Origin: Sipunculus nudus
Lineage: Eukaryota > Annelida > Sipuncula > Golfingiida > Sipunculidae
Direction of reading: 5' to 3'
NCBI GenBank assembly: GCA_026874595.1
Contig: CM049311.1
Coordinates: 35,815,176 to 35,879,175, forward strand
DNA: 64,000 nt
The notes beneath the pieces are model-generated. The model did not search any database. It was given only the letters and a program-made list of their open reading frames with translations, and was not told where the DNA came from. The position numbers and the translations under genes were made by a program. This document shows positions 22,665 through 34,613 of the stretch, piece after piece; within the stretch, counting starts at the first letter, position 1; the number at the start of each line of letters is the position of its first letter.

Positions 22665-23500
22665 ATTTCAGCTGACTATAAGTCATCTGAGCTATAGTCG
22701 TGGTCCATTGTCCGTCCGTCCGTAGATGTGGCACGTTTTGAAACCATAAGACATAGGAATCCAAAACTCGGCATAATGTTAGATGTCCCCAAGATCTCCT
22801 AACAAGCCGAAAACTGGGTCTTTGCGACTTCGTTCCTTTGAGAAATTAAGGAAAAACCTCAATTTTTTATTAAAAACCTATTTTCACACTTCAGGACTGC
22901 CTAATATCAAAACCACCTATCTGTTTTTCCTAATATTCACCAAAAATATTCCTCTATATAGTTCCTATGTACATGCCAGAAATTATGTCTGTATTATATA
23001 AATTTAAAAAGTTATGGGCCCAAACATAATGCATTTTGTAAAAATTCAGGAAAGATATTTGATCACTTAACACAAAACATGTTAAAGCTATGGACTTTTT
23101 ATCCAGTAATATAACTTTAATTAATCAAAATTAAATTGTATACCTAAAATTAGATCAAAATCTTTTAAAATATTAACAAAAATAAAAAATTGGTACCTTA
23201 AATTTTGCCCAATTTTGACCATGGCACGTTTTCTTCCTGTAAGTACTGTGGATTTAATTTTCACAGCATGTTTTTGTTAGCATTTTGTCTGTTAACAGCA
23301 AAAATTTGAAACCAGTTGATCAAAAACTGTAGATTTTATTCAGGTTTTCAAGCACAATGTAACATATTGTTTACATCAAGCTAGTGTTATGCAGTTTGCA
23401 AGACCTCAGCTCCCCAGCTTCAGCTCTCAGTTCCTAAAATTTGGCATACAATTAGATGTCTCCAAAATCCCCTACCATGCCAAGTGATAATAAAGAAATT
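22665..23500 (+). mobile_element. Hairpin-ended element, copy C (truncated)
   Basis: It begins ATTTCAGCTGACTATAAG...CATCTGAGCTATAG with CCGTCCGTCCGT following, and is collinear with copy D from 24142 (for example GGCATAATGTTAGATGTCCC shared nearly word for word). It lacks the 3' palindrome. Left-arm bases AGCT are replaced by ATTT, so its hairpin stem is shortened. The frame 22783-23001 is shared with copy D (24291-24494) and is not maintained beyond them. Confidence 0.75.
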
Positions 23501-24141
23501 TTAAGTAAATGAACAGTATTGGTTTAATTTTTAATTGGATAACATAAAGTTTGATCCTATTTATTGCCTCCATTTTAAAATACTTCATATATATACCTTT
23601 AATATGGCTTGCAACCCTAGAGAACTAATGATTTGCTCACTGGAATATGCATGACTGTGCCGCTTGTTGACATCGTTTGTTACCATTGTTTGTTGGTAGA
23701 TAGCGATGTATGAGGTGGCATTGGGCATTGTAGGGGCCAAGGGATTTCTTTCGCGGGGAAATGACCCATAACACCCTAATTACTTTAAAAACAACTTGAC
23801 CAAAGTGAGGAATACTGGTCTGAATGTGATTAATTCCTTAGCTTTAATTAGCCTACTGGTTACAGCGTCATGGTCAGATGATCAGTTATGTGATCACAGC
23901 TGCATCCAGGTATACCTTCAGAATACTGGATATGCAGAACACGGGTGGCACAGCTGTCAAGTGTTCTCTGTGCGGGTGACAGACAAAAGCCCACCCTGAC
24001 AAAAGCCCACCCTGACAAAGGCCCACCGCACAAGAGCCCACTTGACAAAAACCCAGCCCTAAAAGTGCAGACCTGGACAAAAGCCCACCCTTGAATAAAA
24101 TGTAAAATTAAATGATTTTATTGTGTTTTTCTTAAGTTTTT

Positions 24142-26757
24142 AGCTCAGCTGACTATAAGTCATCTGAGCTATAGTCGTGGTCCATTGTCCGTCGTCCGTC
24201 TGTCTGTCAGTCCGTCCGTCCGTCCGTCCGTAGATGTGGCACGTTTTGAAACCGTAAGACCTAGGAATCCAAAATTCAGCATAATGTTAGATGTCCCCAA
24301 GATCTCCTACCAAGCCGAAAACTGGGTCTTTGCGACTTTATTCCTTTGAGAAATTAAGGAAAAACCTCAATTTTTTATTAAAAACCTATTTTCACACTTT
24401 AGGACTGCCTAATATCAAAACCACTCATCTGTTTTTCCTCATATTTCCTATAAATAATCCTCTATATAATTCCTATGTACATGCCAGAAATTAGGTCTGT
24501 ATTATTTAATTTAAAAAAGTTATGGGCCCAAACATAATACATTTTGTAAATAATCAGGAAAGAAATTTTATCACTTAACACAAAACATGTTAAAGCTAAG
24601 CACTTTTTTTCCAGTAATATTACTTTTATTAATCAAAATTAAATTGTATACCCAAAATTAGATCAAAATCTTTTAAATTTTTAAAAATATTAGCAAAAAT
24701 AAAAAATTGGTACCTTAAATTTTGCCCAACTTTGACCATGGCACGTTTTTTTGCTGTAACTGCTGTGGATTTAATTTTCACAGCATGTTTTTGTTAGCAT
24801 TTCAACTGTTAACACCAAAAATTTGAAACCAGTTGATCAAAAACTGTAGATTTTATTCAAGTTTTCAAGCACCATGTCACATATTGCTAGTGTTATGCAG
24901 TTTGCTAGAGCTCAGCTCCCAAGCTTCAGCTATAAGTTCCTTAAATTTGGCATACAGTTAGATTTCTCCAAAATCCCCTACCATGCCAAGAATTTGGTCA
25001 CTAGGACTGAATTCCTTTGAGATATCAATGAAAAACTTCATTTTTCCATTAAAAACTCAATGTTACACTTTAAGACTGCCTAATATCAAAACCACTGATC
25101 TGACTTTGATCATTTATAATATACATATTTTTCTATACATTCACTATGCACATGCCAGAAATGATGTCAGAATTGTGTATTTTTTTTAAGTTATGGGCCC
25201 AAACATAATGCACTTTGTAAAAAATCAAGAAATATATTTACTCCCTTAACAAGGGCATTGCTGAAGCTAGAGATCTTTTTTGTCAGGGATGTAACATTAT
25301 TTAATCAAGATTCAATTGAATACCCAAAATTAGTTCTGAATTTTTCAAATTTTATAAGTTATTAGTATAAATATAAAATTAGTACCTTAAATTTTGCCCA
25401 ACTGTGACCATGGCACGTTTGTTTCCCATGAGCACTGTTGGTATAATTTTCATATCATGCACACATAAGGATTTCAGCTTTTTAGTTTAGAAAGCTGAAT
25501 GAAATTTGCCAAATATTGTAGCTTTTGTTAATGTTTTTTATGAGACCCTGTCAGACTTTGGCTCTCTCCAGCCCCTCTTGAGTCACCTGTATGTTGACCT
25601 TGTTGACCTTTCATCAAATTATGCACGCTTGAGGGAATAGGCAGCTTATGGCCAGCCACAGTTGATCCAGGTGTTCAACCCAACTCATCTAGTAGTTTTA
25701 ACCAACAACATAACAATAAACAATAAATTAATAAATTTTTATTGGTTTTTAATAACAAATTAATGAAAAACAGAAAACGAATTTGTTAGTTTATAATAAC
25801 AGAAAATTAACTTGCAGTTACTGATGATATAAGAATCTTGTATCGATGGGTAGAATGTCACATATTCCAAATAACACCATGCAGTCACCTATGGCATTTT
25901 TCAGTTCATTTTTAATGATAAAGAAGTAAATCATATTATTTATTACTAATCATTAAGGATTATATAAAGGAAATTAATGATAGACAAAGATGCAGTTGAT
26001 AATATTAATCTAGATTCCTACTGTGTCTAGTGTGTACATTGATGTGAAATTAGTCCAAAATGAATTTTTTACAGTTATTTTTTAATATAAATAAAAGCCA
26101 TAAAACCAGGTACTCATGATCATTATTTAAATGTGTGAATTTTGTATATTCTGGATTCTCAACATCATTGTTTGGTGAAAACTGAATAAATACCAGACAT
26201 GGTGCAAATACTTTGTAATTGTATTTAAATACGAATATGATTATGTACTCCATTATAAAATTTCTTGCATAAAGAATGGGAATTCAGGTAAAAATGAAAG
26301 TATATGAATACTTGTGCAAATACTTTCAAAATGTATTCATGAATGCATTCATGAATATATTCTTTAATATTATTTTAATAATCATATCAGTTATATTTCA
26401 TTTTAAAAAATCATATGATTCTCTTATTATTTTTAATAAAAATTATATTTGGGACAATATTTGTAATTTTTTTAATAAATAGTTAAACTCTTATATTATA
26501 TGTTCTGCTTATAAGTTATATGGCCAAGTCAAAATCTGTGTGACAGTAGTACTCCATTTGTTAATAAAATAAATGAAATCAATCCTCTTCCCTGTCTCCA
26601 AAGGTACTATCAAAATCATACATAAGCTAAACAACAACAACTCATAATACAGCTTATATTTATTACCACACAAAACCAGCATGTGCCTCATTTCTAAATA
26701 ATATTTTTTTATCATATATAACAGCTGAGCGCCGTGACCCATAGGTCCCTTGTTTTT
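24142..26757 (+). mobile_element. Hairpin-ended element, copy D, full length with datable insertion site
   Basis: It begins AGCTCAGCTGAC after CTTAAGTTTTT and ends CAGCTGAGCGCCGTGACCC / ATAGGTCCCTTG before TTTTTAATACTTCTG. The right arm of the host element, read in reverse complement, shows the uninterrupted site (CTAAAGTTTTTTAAATACTTCTGTAT), which fixes both ends. TTTTT or GTTTTT flanks both sides. The interior has CCGTCCGTCCGT, two tandem ~0.7-0.8-kb units (CACGTTTT...TTAATTTTCA boxes repeat) and the AT-rich 3' kilobase also found at 1-920. The architecture fits non-autonomous Helentron-type elements (short subterminal inverted repeats, microsatellite, 3' hairpin, T-T insertion), but no Rep/helicase is present to confirm. 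Confidence 0.8.
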
Positions 26758-26879
26758 AATACTTCTGTATTCTGAGAACCCTGTGGTACTGTGTGGAAGA
26801 GTATAAATATTATGATTAACATATATTAACATACACATTATAATATGAAGATTAACATCCCAATATATATTATACCTAA

Positions 26880-27401
26880 TAAGCCCACTGATGTTATTGT
26901 TTTTACAGGAAATATGTATATATTATATAAATATTCTATATTTATGATGATTTATATATATATATATATTTTGTTTTATTATATGTTTTAATATATGTTG
27001 GATTTTTAATATAATATTCTTAGTACAATTATCATTCTTTTATGATTATATTATTTTATAATATATAATTTATAATATATATGTCTCTGTTAATAGTTTA
27101 GGAGAACCCTAGGCATTCTCTTTGATGTTTGTGTTTGTTTTGATTACATCACTTTAGCTGTAGAGACCCCAATCAGAAACCAGTTAGCTAATTAGCCTGA
27201 TTATTTGCTCAAAAGATTGGGTGTCACATTTCCCTTTGTGGAACAAAAAGTTCACAAGTATAATTATAATTAACATATAAATTATATAATTTTGGTTAAC
27301 ATATAAATTATAACTAATTAGCCTATTGACATTTTTTAATTTACATGAAATATATATAATATATCATTATATATTATATATTATGTATATGCAATATTAA
27401 A

Positions 27402-27443
<42 letters not shown>

Positions 27444-27640
27444 GTGATCTATAAAGTGATCTATGAAAAATATAAATATAACACATATATGTTCACTTAT
27501 ATATATTTATATATTTGTTTTAGCAAGCTGTAGATAGATATATATAACAGATATATATGCATGTATATTAGCACATAAACATATATAATACTTGTCATAA
27601 GTATAAAAAATGTTTCATAAATTTTGAAAATGATACAGAA
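26880..27640. repeat. Extremely AT-rich interior with (TA)n tracts
   Basis: Runs of TATATATA occur near 26950-26970 and 27404-27440, with nearly no G+C around them. This is the interior of the foldback-like element. Nothing codes. Confidence 0.7.
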
Positions 27641-28344
27641 GTATTTAAAAAACTTTAGAAAAACATGATAAAATCATTAAAATTTATATTTTAGTCAAGG
27701 GTGGGCTTTTGTCCAGGTTTGCACTTTTAGGGGTGGGTTTTTGTCCAGTGGGCTCTTGTCCGGTGGGCCTTTGTCAGGGTGGGCTTTTGTCAGGCTGGGC
27801 CTTTGCCCTTACACCCTCTCTGTGCACCCTGCTACTTGCACTTTACCTGGTATCTTAACTAAAACAATTCTGTTCTGGTCTGATTGAGCACATTTCTTAA
27901 CACTGTACAACTAAAGGAGAATAGAATAATAGCTATGATTACAATTGTAACAATCTGATAGGTTTACTAGATCAAAAAAACTTTGTTAAGTTGGTCCAAC
28001 TGTCATTTAGTAAAAGTTACAGCTATGGAACCTGTAAATTTTCCAGTGACTCTCCGAGATACAATATACTTTATCCACAATTAAGGCCAGAAACAGGGTG
28101 CACATTATATACAGGGTTATTGGGTTTTCTACCAAAATTGTGGCTCTGAATGAGGGTGTGGATAATATGCGGTAGTGGATTATCTTTGGTGAAAGATGGT
28201 ATAAATTTGTCTGACCTTTTACTGAATTGCCATCAGTTGAATTTCAAATTTACATAAATATAAAGAATTGTATGTGTTGATCAAAATAGGGTGAACATCA
28301 TCTTTATGATAATGTGATGTATGTACATATCATTGTTTCCCCGG

Positions 28345-28990
28345 ACAAAGTTGGAGGTAGGGGATACTATGGTTTTAGCATGGTTCCACTATTGCCACAG
28401 AGGATTCTTGTGAGCAAGATGACTAAAAAATATTTCACGGATCTTTATCGAACTACCCGTGCATAGAAATGGGTAAGAATCCTAAATCCTAAATAAAATG
28501 GCGTCATGACCTTAAATAGGAGAGTGGCCTTGACATTGAATAGGTCCATTTCTGATGAAAAAAAGGTCACTCAAAATCTTGAATATGTCAAAGGTTGCAT
28601 GGATTGGTCCAAAAATCAGGTTGACCAAAAATCTTGGATAGCTTTGTCTTATATGGGAGACTTGTTATGCCACCTACTATCCTTTTCTTGTTTATATAAA
28701 TGGATCTTTTACCTGCATAGTTGGAACCTGACAGTAGTGTGAGCAGTAGAAGTAAAAAAAACTAATGGGCAGATTTCTTTCATATTATGCACTTGTATAA
28801 ATGTCTGTTATGGGATAAACCCCATTTAAATTCAGGTCATGACCTTCATTGTGAAGGTGGCCTTGACTTGAATATTTCCATAATTGTTGAAAAAACAAAC
28901 AAAAACATACTTCTCAATCTGATGGATGTGTGTTTCTGAAAATCAAAGTGAAAGATGTCATGTGATTAGTTGATGAAAAACTTGTGCACT
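28345..28990 (+). repeat. ACAAAGTT-headed dispersed repeat
   Basis: Head CCCCGGACAAAGTTGG then GGGATACTATGGTTTTAGCA, GAGGATTCTTGTGAGCAAG, and internal units with GGTCATGACCTT and TTGAATA. The head parallels 21085 on and the body parallels 2740-3020. A perfect IR0 palindrome AGGTCATGACCT lies at 28834-28845. The frame at 28506-28742 is repeat-derived. Confidence 0.55.
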
Positions 28991-29224
28991 TTATACACAG
29001 AGGTTTTATTTTTGTGGTAATTTTCCTTTGTAATTTCTCTATAATTTCCCTACAATAATTTTAAACCCTAATAAAAATATTCCAACCACAGTATATTTTT
29101 AAAGAATGGAAAAAGTTAACGGAATATAGATTTATAATATACATGTGAAGAATATATTTATGATGAAAAGACTTGACTGATATCTGAGATATACTGAGAT
29201 ATAAATAAGAATTCACAGAGAGAG

Positions 29225-29841
29225 TGACGTCAAATCAAGGATGGACAGACCACTGAACATTATTGAATTATATGTTAAAAGGCTGAGAATTGCAGCTACA
29301 TTGTTTAGTATTGATTCTGGTTCCGCTGCGAGGAAGGAAATATTGTAACCAATGGGAATTAATGATCGATGCACTGGTGTGGTGGAAATATAAACTACCA
29401 AGGAACTGCGAGTCTTCCTTTCCCATGAGCCACCTTTCTGTGAATGAAAACGCTCAATAATTACACATCTGTATGACCCACCCACGTTCTTCCTAGCGAT
29501 GCAGCACAGTGGTGTTGTGTCCATAATTTCTTGTCCTTTTAGTGTGTCACTGATGGTCGTGCACTGTGTGGGCAGCATTCTTGTCTGGCTCATGGCCAGA
29601 CAACTGCTTCGGGCCTACAACCCCACACTGTTTTATCCAATGTCTTTTCTCCGCTTTGGTGTCTTAAAACCAGGTGGCAGAAGATGTATCAAGGTGGAAA
29701 TACAAGATATGATAAAATGATACCAGGTAGCAATGGGTTGGCTGGCTCAGCTTGGCGAAGCGCTGCCACAGACAACAATTCAGTGTTCCTGTGTGGGCAG
29801 ACAAGAAGAGCTCTACCCACGTTGGACGACAATAATTAAAC
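29225..29841 (+). promoter_or_regulatory. Candidate promoter / 5' UTR region of the RSK gene
   Basis: About 620 bp noticeably less AT-rich than its surroundings and with many CpGs in an otherwise CpG-poor window. It begins with the perfect CRE palindrome TGACGTCA (29225-29232) and has an AACCAATGGG CCAAT-type box near 29347. It leads directly to the candidate start codon at 29842. Two opposite open frames (29213-29593 minus, 29499-29720 plus) show no recognisable protein. Promoter status is inference from composition and position. Confidence 0.35.
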
Positions 29842-29856
29842 ATGGCTGACAATGAG
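29842..29856 (+). CDS. Candidate first coding exon of RSK (MADNE), phase 0
   Basis: AAACATGGCTGACAATGAG gives Met-Ala-Asp-Asn-Glu with a good start context (A at -3, G at +4) and an in-frame TAA just upstream (29833-29835). GAG|GTGGGA offers a 5' splice site ending in phase 0, which matches exon 2 at 40994. Joined, the N-terminus would be MADNE then (Q)NENDLMESEIDL, acidic and short, as in invertebrate RSKs. A second donor at 29868 (GG|GTAAAC) would leave phase 2 and would not fit. The 11-kb intron implied, and the lack of conserved residues, keep this tentative; transcript data would settle it. Confidence 0.4.
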
Positions 29857-29879
29857 GTGGGAGGAGGGTAAACCTGAGG

Positions 29880-31739
29880 AGCGTCGCTGTCATGACATTC
29901 CTATCCAATCTCTGCCTTGGCAGTACTTCCAGTGCTATTAAACGCATACGGAAATATGTAAATATTCTCAATTTATTTCACTTCAGTGTTTATCTGTTCT
30001 TCATTTATAATCGATGCTTAGGTTAGCCATGGGAGCAATATGTTTACCTTTTGTGGATCTTAACAACATCTTCCTCGTGAGTATTATTTGTGTTTATACT
30101 GTATCCATCTGTTGTGTAACAGGAGTGATTGCAAGGTTAATGGGTTCCTTCCTACTAAGTCCTATTAGGGCCTCTCTTGAAATACAGTGCACTATAGTCT
30201 ATCCCTAGTTATTTTCTGTAATTTACAGTAATTAAACATGTTAATTGGAGACTTGGTCTGTAAAATTCCCTCTGGAGCTGATGAACATTTGTTGATCGAT
30301 AGCTGTAACCATGGTAACATGCAGTGTATTTGAGGATTTGGATTCTTAACGAACTTTTACAGGTAAGTGGACTTTACAGACTGAAGATAAGCTATTAATT
30401 AGTACACTGTCTGTATAGGAATTTGATGCTTGCATGGCTGGCTCTCTGCTACGTCACTAGTACTTGTATGGGTTTATAATATCCTTTTTTCATTCTGCAC
30501 ATTTGAGTAATTAGCAAGTAAAGTGATATTTAGCAAGTAAAGGAACCTCTGTAGCTCTCACTCTGTTAATCCCATGCTATTTGTTTTTGTGTGAGTGGGG
30601 TGGTCCACCAGTGAGCAAGGAAAAAGGACATATACTATAAATAGCATCGCTATATATTGAGGCATGCTCTGTAAAATTTGACAGCTCACAGAGAGCTTCA
30701 GGGTGATACATGCCAAATAAAAATACAAATAAAAGGTTTAGAGGTTCAAATCAATTATCATTTAATCAAGGAGTTGTAATTAAATGTATTGATTAATCAA
30801 AGCATTGTGACACACCTAAAGGGATGGCAAAATCATCATTGATTACTTGTATTGTAAATACATGAGTCTACATGAAGAAGCAGATATTTCTCAGAAAGAT
30901 TTCACAACTGAAATAGTTTGTGGTCATGTACGGTAATCAAATGCTGTTTCTTTGAAAGTTGGTTAATATTCTCCTTTCTCCAAGGGCTTGTTTACCAGGG
31001 GCAACTATCAATTACATCACAAAAATCAATAATTTTTCTAGCGGTGATGGTGTGTTATAGGTAAAAGAATTCTATTATTTATTTGTAAATATAATTTTCC
31101 ATATATTCAGAAACAAACATACTTGAAATTCATTTTTGCATAATCTCTGTGCAGGTTCAGAGATAATGGATTATTTGTCTGAACTGATTTTCTTTCAAGT
31201 GACATCGATAAATTAGGACAAATATAAAATCATTGGTCTTTCCACATTACTGTATTTATTTACGCACACTGTATTATAACACGCCATCATTGACATATAT
31301 ATCTTTTGTGATTCAGACAGATCTGTGGGTTATGAAAATGGTTTTCCTTCAAAGTATCCAGCATTTCCAATAAACCTCATAATCAGTGGCTTACATATTT
31401 CATTATAATTGGGCAGTGACTGATGGTCTTTAATTATAAGGTCAGACCAGAGAAAGCAGAGAGCTGTGACTGTGAGGGAGAGTCTCTTGTGATCCATCAT
31501 ATCAACCTAACTGCTAAAAAAAAGTCAGTAATATTGACTCGCCTTCACCAGTCTGGTTCCAAAGGTGAATGGTGACTGCCGATGTAACATTAATCTGGAA
31601 TAAATTTATTCAGCAGGGTATGAGTCCAATACTGGCCTAGATGTATACTGGATGCTAAAACACTAACCCCTGTTAAAAGTCAGCAAGACCCTGACCCCAG
31701 TCATCATCTAAGTCAGCAGGAATTTGTTGACCTGCACTC
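29880..31739. other. Intergenic or first-intron DNA, no exon seen
   Basis: AT-rich sequence. If the candidate exon at 29842 is real this is the start of RSK intron 1. Small frames such as 30014-30208 show no family resemblance. Confidence 0.45.
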
Positions 31740-33300
31740 TCTAGTAAGCTGAATAATATTCCCACTGTTGATAATCAGCAGCATGATGACGGTCATTGTC
31801 CTAGTTGGCAGGATGATATTTAACATTGTCCTAGTCAGCAGGATGAAGTTGGTCATTGTCCTAGTCAGCAGGATATTTATCATTGTTTTAGTCAGCAGGA
31901 TGATGTTTATCATTGTCCTAGTCAGTAGGATGATATTGTTTACTGTCCTAGTCAGCAGGATGATGTTGGTAATTGTCCTAAACAGCAGTATAATGTTGGT
32001 TATTGTCCAAGTCAGCAGGATGATGTAAGTCATTGTCCCAGTTAGCAGTATAATGTTGGTCATTGTCATAGTCAGTAGGATGATATTGGTTATTGTCATA
32101 GTTAACAAGATGATGCTTATCATTGTCATAGTTAGCAGGATGATGTTTATCATTGTCCTGATCAGCATGATGATGTTTATCATTGTCCTAGACAACAGGA
32201 TGATGTTGGTCATTGTCCTGGTCAATATGATGATGTTTATCATTTCCTTTGTCAGCAGGATGATGTTTATCATTGTCCTAGTCAGCAGGATGATGTTTAT
32301 CATTATCCTAGTCAGCAGGATGATGTTTATCATTGTCCTAGACAGCAGGATGATTTTTATCATTGCCCTAGTCAGCAGGATGATATTGGTCAATGTCCTG
32401 ATCAGCAGGATGATGTTTATCATTGTCTTAGACAGCAGGATGATGTTGATCATTGTAATAGACGACAGGATGATGTTGGTCATTGTCCTGGTCAACATGA
32501 TGATGTTTATCATTTCCTTTGTCAGCAGGAGGATGTTTATCATTGTCCTAGTCAGCAGAATGATGTTTATCATTGTCCTTGTCAACAGGATGATGTCCGT
32601 CGTTGTCATAGTCAGCAGGATGATGTTCTTCATTGTCATAGTCAGTAAGATGATATTGGCCTCTGTCCTAGTCAGCAGGTGATGTTGGCCATTGTCCTAG
32701 TCAGGAGTAATGATATTTGTCATTGCCCTAGTCAGCACGATGATGTTTATCAATGTCCTAGTCAGCAGGGTGATGTTCATTAGCAAAATAATGTTGATCA
32801 TTGTCATAGTTAGCAGGGTGATGTTAGTCATTGTCCTAGTCAGCAGGATGATGTTGATCATTGACACAGTAAGCAGGACAGTGTTGACTTCTTTCCTAGT
32901 CAGCAGGTTCTTAATGACCCTAGTCCTAGTCTGCAGAATGATGTTAATCATTGTCATAGCAGGATGATGTTAATCATTGTCATAGCAGGACAATGTTTAT
33001 CATTGTCATAGCAGGATGATATCAATCATTGTCATAGCAGGATAATGTTTATCATTGTCATGGCAGAATGATGTTAATTAGTGTCAAAGCCAGATGATGT
33101 TGGTTGTCCAGGTCAGCAGGATGATGTTGATCATCATAGATAGCAGGAAAATGATGAGCTCGTTCCTTGAGTCAGAAGGATTGTGACCTTTGTCTTAGTC
33201 AGCAGGATGATGTTGGTCAGCAGGATGATGTTGATATTTGCCCTAGACAGCAGGATGATGTTGATCCTCCTCCTAATCAACAAGACAATGTCAACTTTAC
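31740..33300 (+). repeat. Minisatellite, 30-bp unit, about 50 copies
   Basis: The unit GTCAGCAGGATGATGTTTAT followed by CATTGTCCTA repeats with substitutions. From about 32950 to 33075 several units have lost 4 bp (26-bp period, CATAGCAGGATGATGTTAAT type), which shifts frame. Because 30 is divisible by three, stops are rarely met: the minus strand stays open for 308 codons (31713-32639, repeating TMINIILLTR) and the plus strand for 209 codons (32053-32682, repeating VLVSRMMFII). The peptides are low-complexity with no signal, domain or splice context, so I do not call a gene. Confidence 0.95.
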
Positions 33301-34610
33301 TTATCAGTTATGGTCTGCTTGCGAAAGTCTATTCTAGTCCTTGTAGGCCTGATGCTAACCCTAGGCAAGGTCTAGAGGACATTGACCCTTGGTACAGACA
33401 GCAGAATGATGCTGGCTGGGTCTTGGGCAGTATAATGTTAACTGTAGTCTATACAGAGAGGTGATGTACCTTGTCTCTGGTTGGCCATTGTCCTGAAAGG
33501 AGGGATCCAGACCCCTAGGGTTATAAATGTGATTAATGGCTGAGGAATTAGGTATTATTTCTAATGCTTTGCATCTGGCATTCCATCAATATCTTAACTG
33601 TTTGTGAGGAAGCTGACTGGACTTGAACCCTAAAAAAAATGTGAGAACATAGAAGAAGAAGGCAGGTTATAGTACTTCCAGATGGGTTGTGATTTTTGTA
33701 GGCCATGTCTAGAAAAGGGTTGTCTCGGTGGCTGTGGCCTTGCAGAGAGCCAGACTCCAGAAAATCAATACACTCAGAAGGTCAATAGTCCGACAAGGAC
33801 AGGGCTATTTAGTCAAGTTCCTTCCAGAATGGTTGGATGTGATATGGTGCCAGCACATCAGAGATGAGGTCAGGTGCCTTTCATTTGTTTGTAAACAATG
33901 CTAGGGAGTTGGTTTTCTGTGCATGTCTGCAGCCAGGGCATGCTGGGTTTACAGCCTGTCTGCTGCAGCAGCCTTCCAGTTCCTGGAAGCACCAGATGGA
34001 GTGATACCTATTTTATTTATTCCAGAGCTTCAGGGCTCCTGTCTCTCATCCAGCTTTTCCTCACCAGCAGCACCATCCCTCTGGGTGATGTGGGCATCAC
34101 TGTTCTTTCTCCCCATCCAGTGCAAGCACTTCATCAACCAGTGATCAGATAGCATGTTAAACGGTTCTTCCTGCTGTATTAGACTTAAGTGGGCTGTTCT
34201 ATTAAGATGTATGCTCCAGTTCTTTTGTATAAATGCCTGTGTTCTGGGATATGTAACTGGGCCAGGTATGTGTTTATATAGGTTACTAGATTTTATTCCA
34301 GACTAGAGGTTTATACTTAATGACCTGTGTATGTGCATGCCAGCTGTCTGCTTCATCTGATTTTACTCAGTCTAGCACATTTCTTTAAATATTAATAACC
34401 TGGATTTCTTCTGTTAGAGTGGATGTAAATTTAGATGTGGGTTGGGTTTGTTTAGTGTGATGTACATAAATAAATATAATTTAGCAGGAAAAATACACCG
34501 TACTGGAACCACCTGTAAGAGAGATGAAACCAATTAAAAAAAGTTCACCCAAACTCTGTGAGTAATCAAACATTCTTTATAGTCTTAGTTCAGTATTAAC
34601 TTTTGTGAAT
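33301..34610. other. No recognised gene; GC-richer patch at 33680-34150
   Basis: 33680-34150 is richer in G+C and open in more than one frame (33682-33867, 33898-34152, 33923-34144), but the translations match nothing I know and lack consistent splice sites. It may hold an untranslated or alternative exon, or an old insertion. Confidence 0.3.
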
Positions 34611-34613
34611 ATT

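Larger units (their letters stand above)
23965..27825. mobile_element. Foldback/MULE-like element with long inverted arms and 9-bp target duplication
   Basis: TCTCTGTGC occurs at 23965-23973 and again at 27817-27825, directly outside inverted arms. The left arm (23974-24141, continuing at 26758-26770 after a nested insertion) reads GGGTGACAGACAAAAGCCCA and onward. The right arm (about 27633-27816) is its reverse complement, ending GGGCCTTTGCCCTTACACCC. Arms are made of short tandem GACAAAAGCCCACC-type units followed by a unique AT-rich piece. The element is 3843 bp with the insertion and about 1.2 kb without it. The interior is AT-rich and lacks a transposase. A 9-bp duplication with long repeat-structured arms is typical of Drosophila FB-type and Mutator-like elements (family knowledge). 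Confidence 0.75.

Noticed and set aside
22783-25189. Shared open frames in copies C and D (SPRSP.KPKTGSLRL start) as a transposon protein
   Set aside because: They are under 75 codons, interrupted at different points and absent or broken in copies B and E.
29213-29593. 126-codon minus-strand frame as a gene
   Set aside because: No recognisable domain and it overlaps a promoter-like region; no splice or start support.
31713-32639. 308-codon open frame on the minus strand, longest in the window
   Set aside because: It is entirely produced by a 30-bp tandem repeat; the opposite strand is equally open, and there is no domain, signal or splice context.
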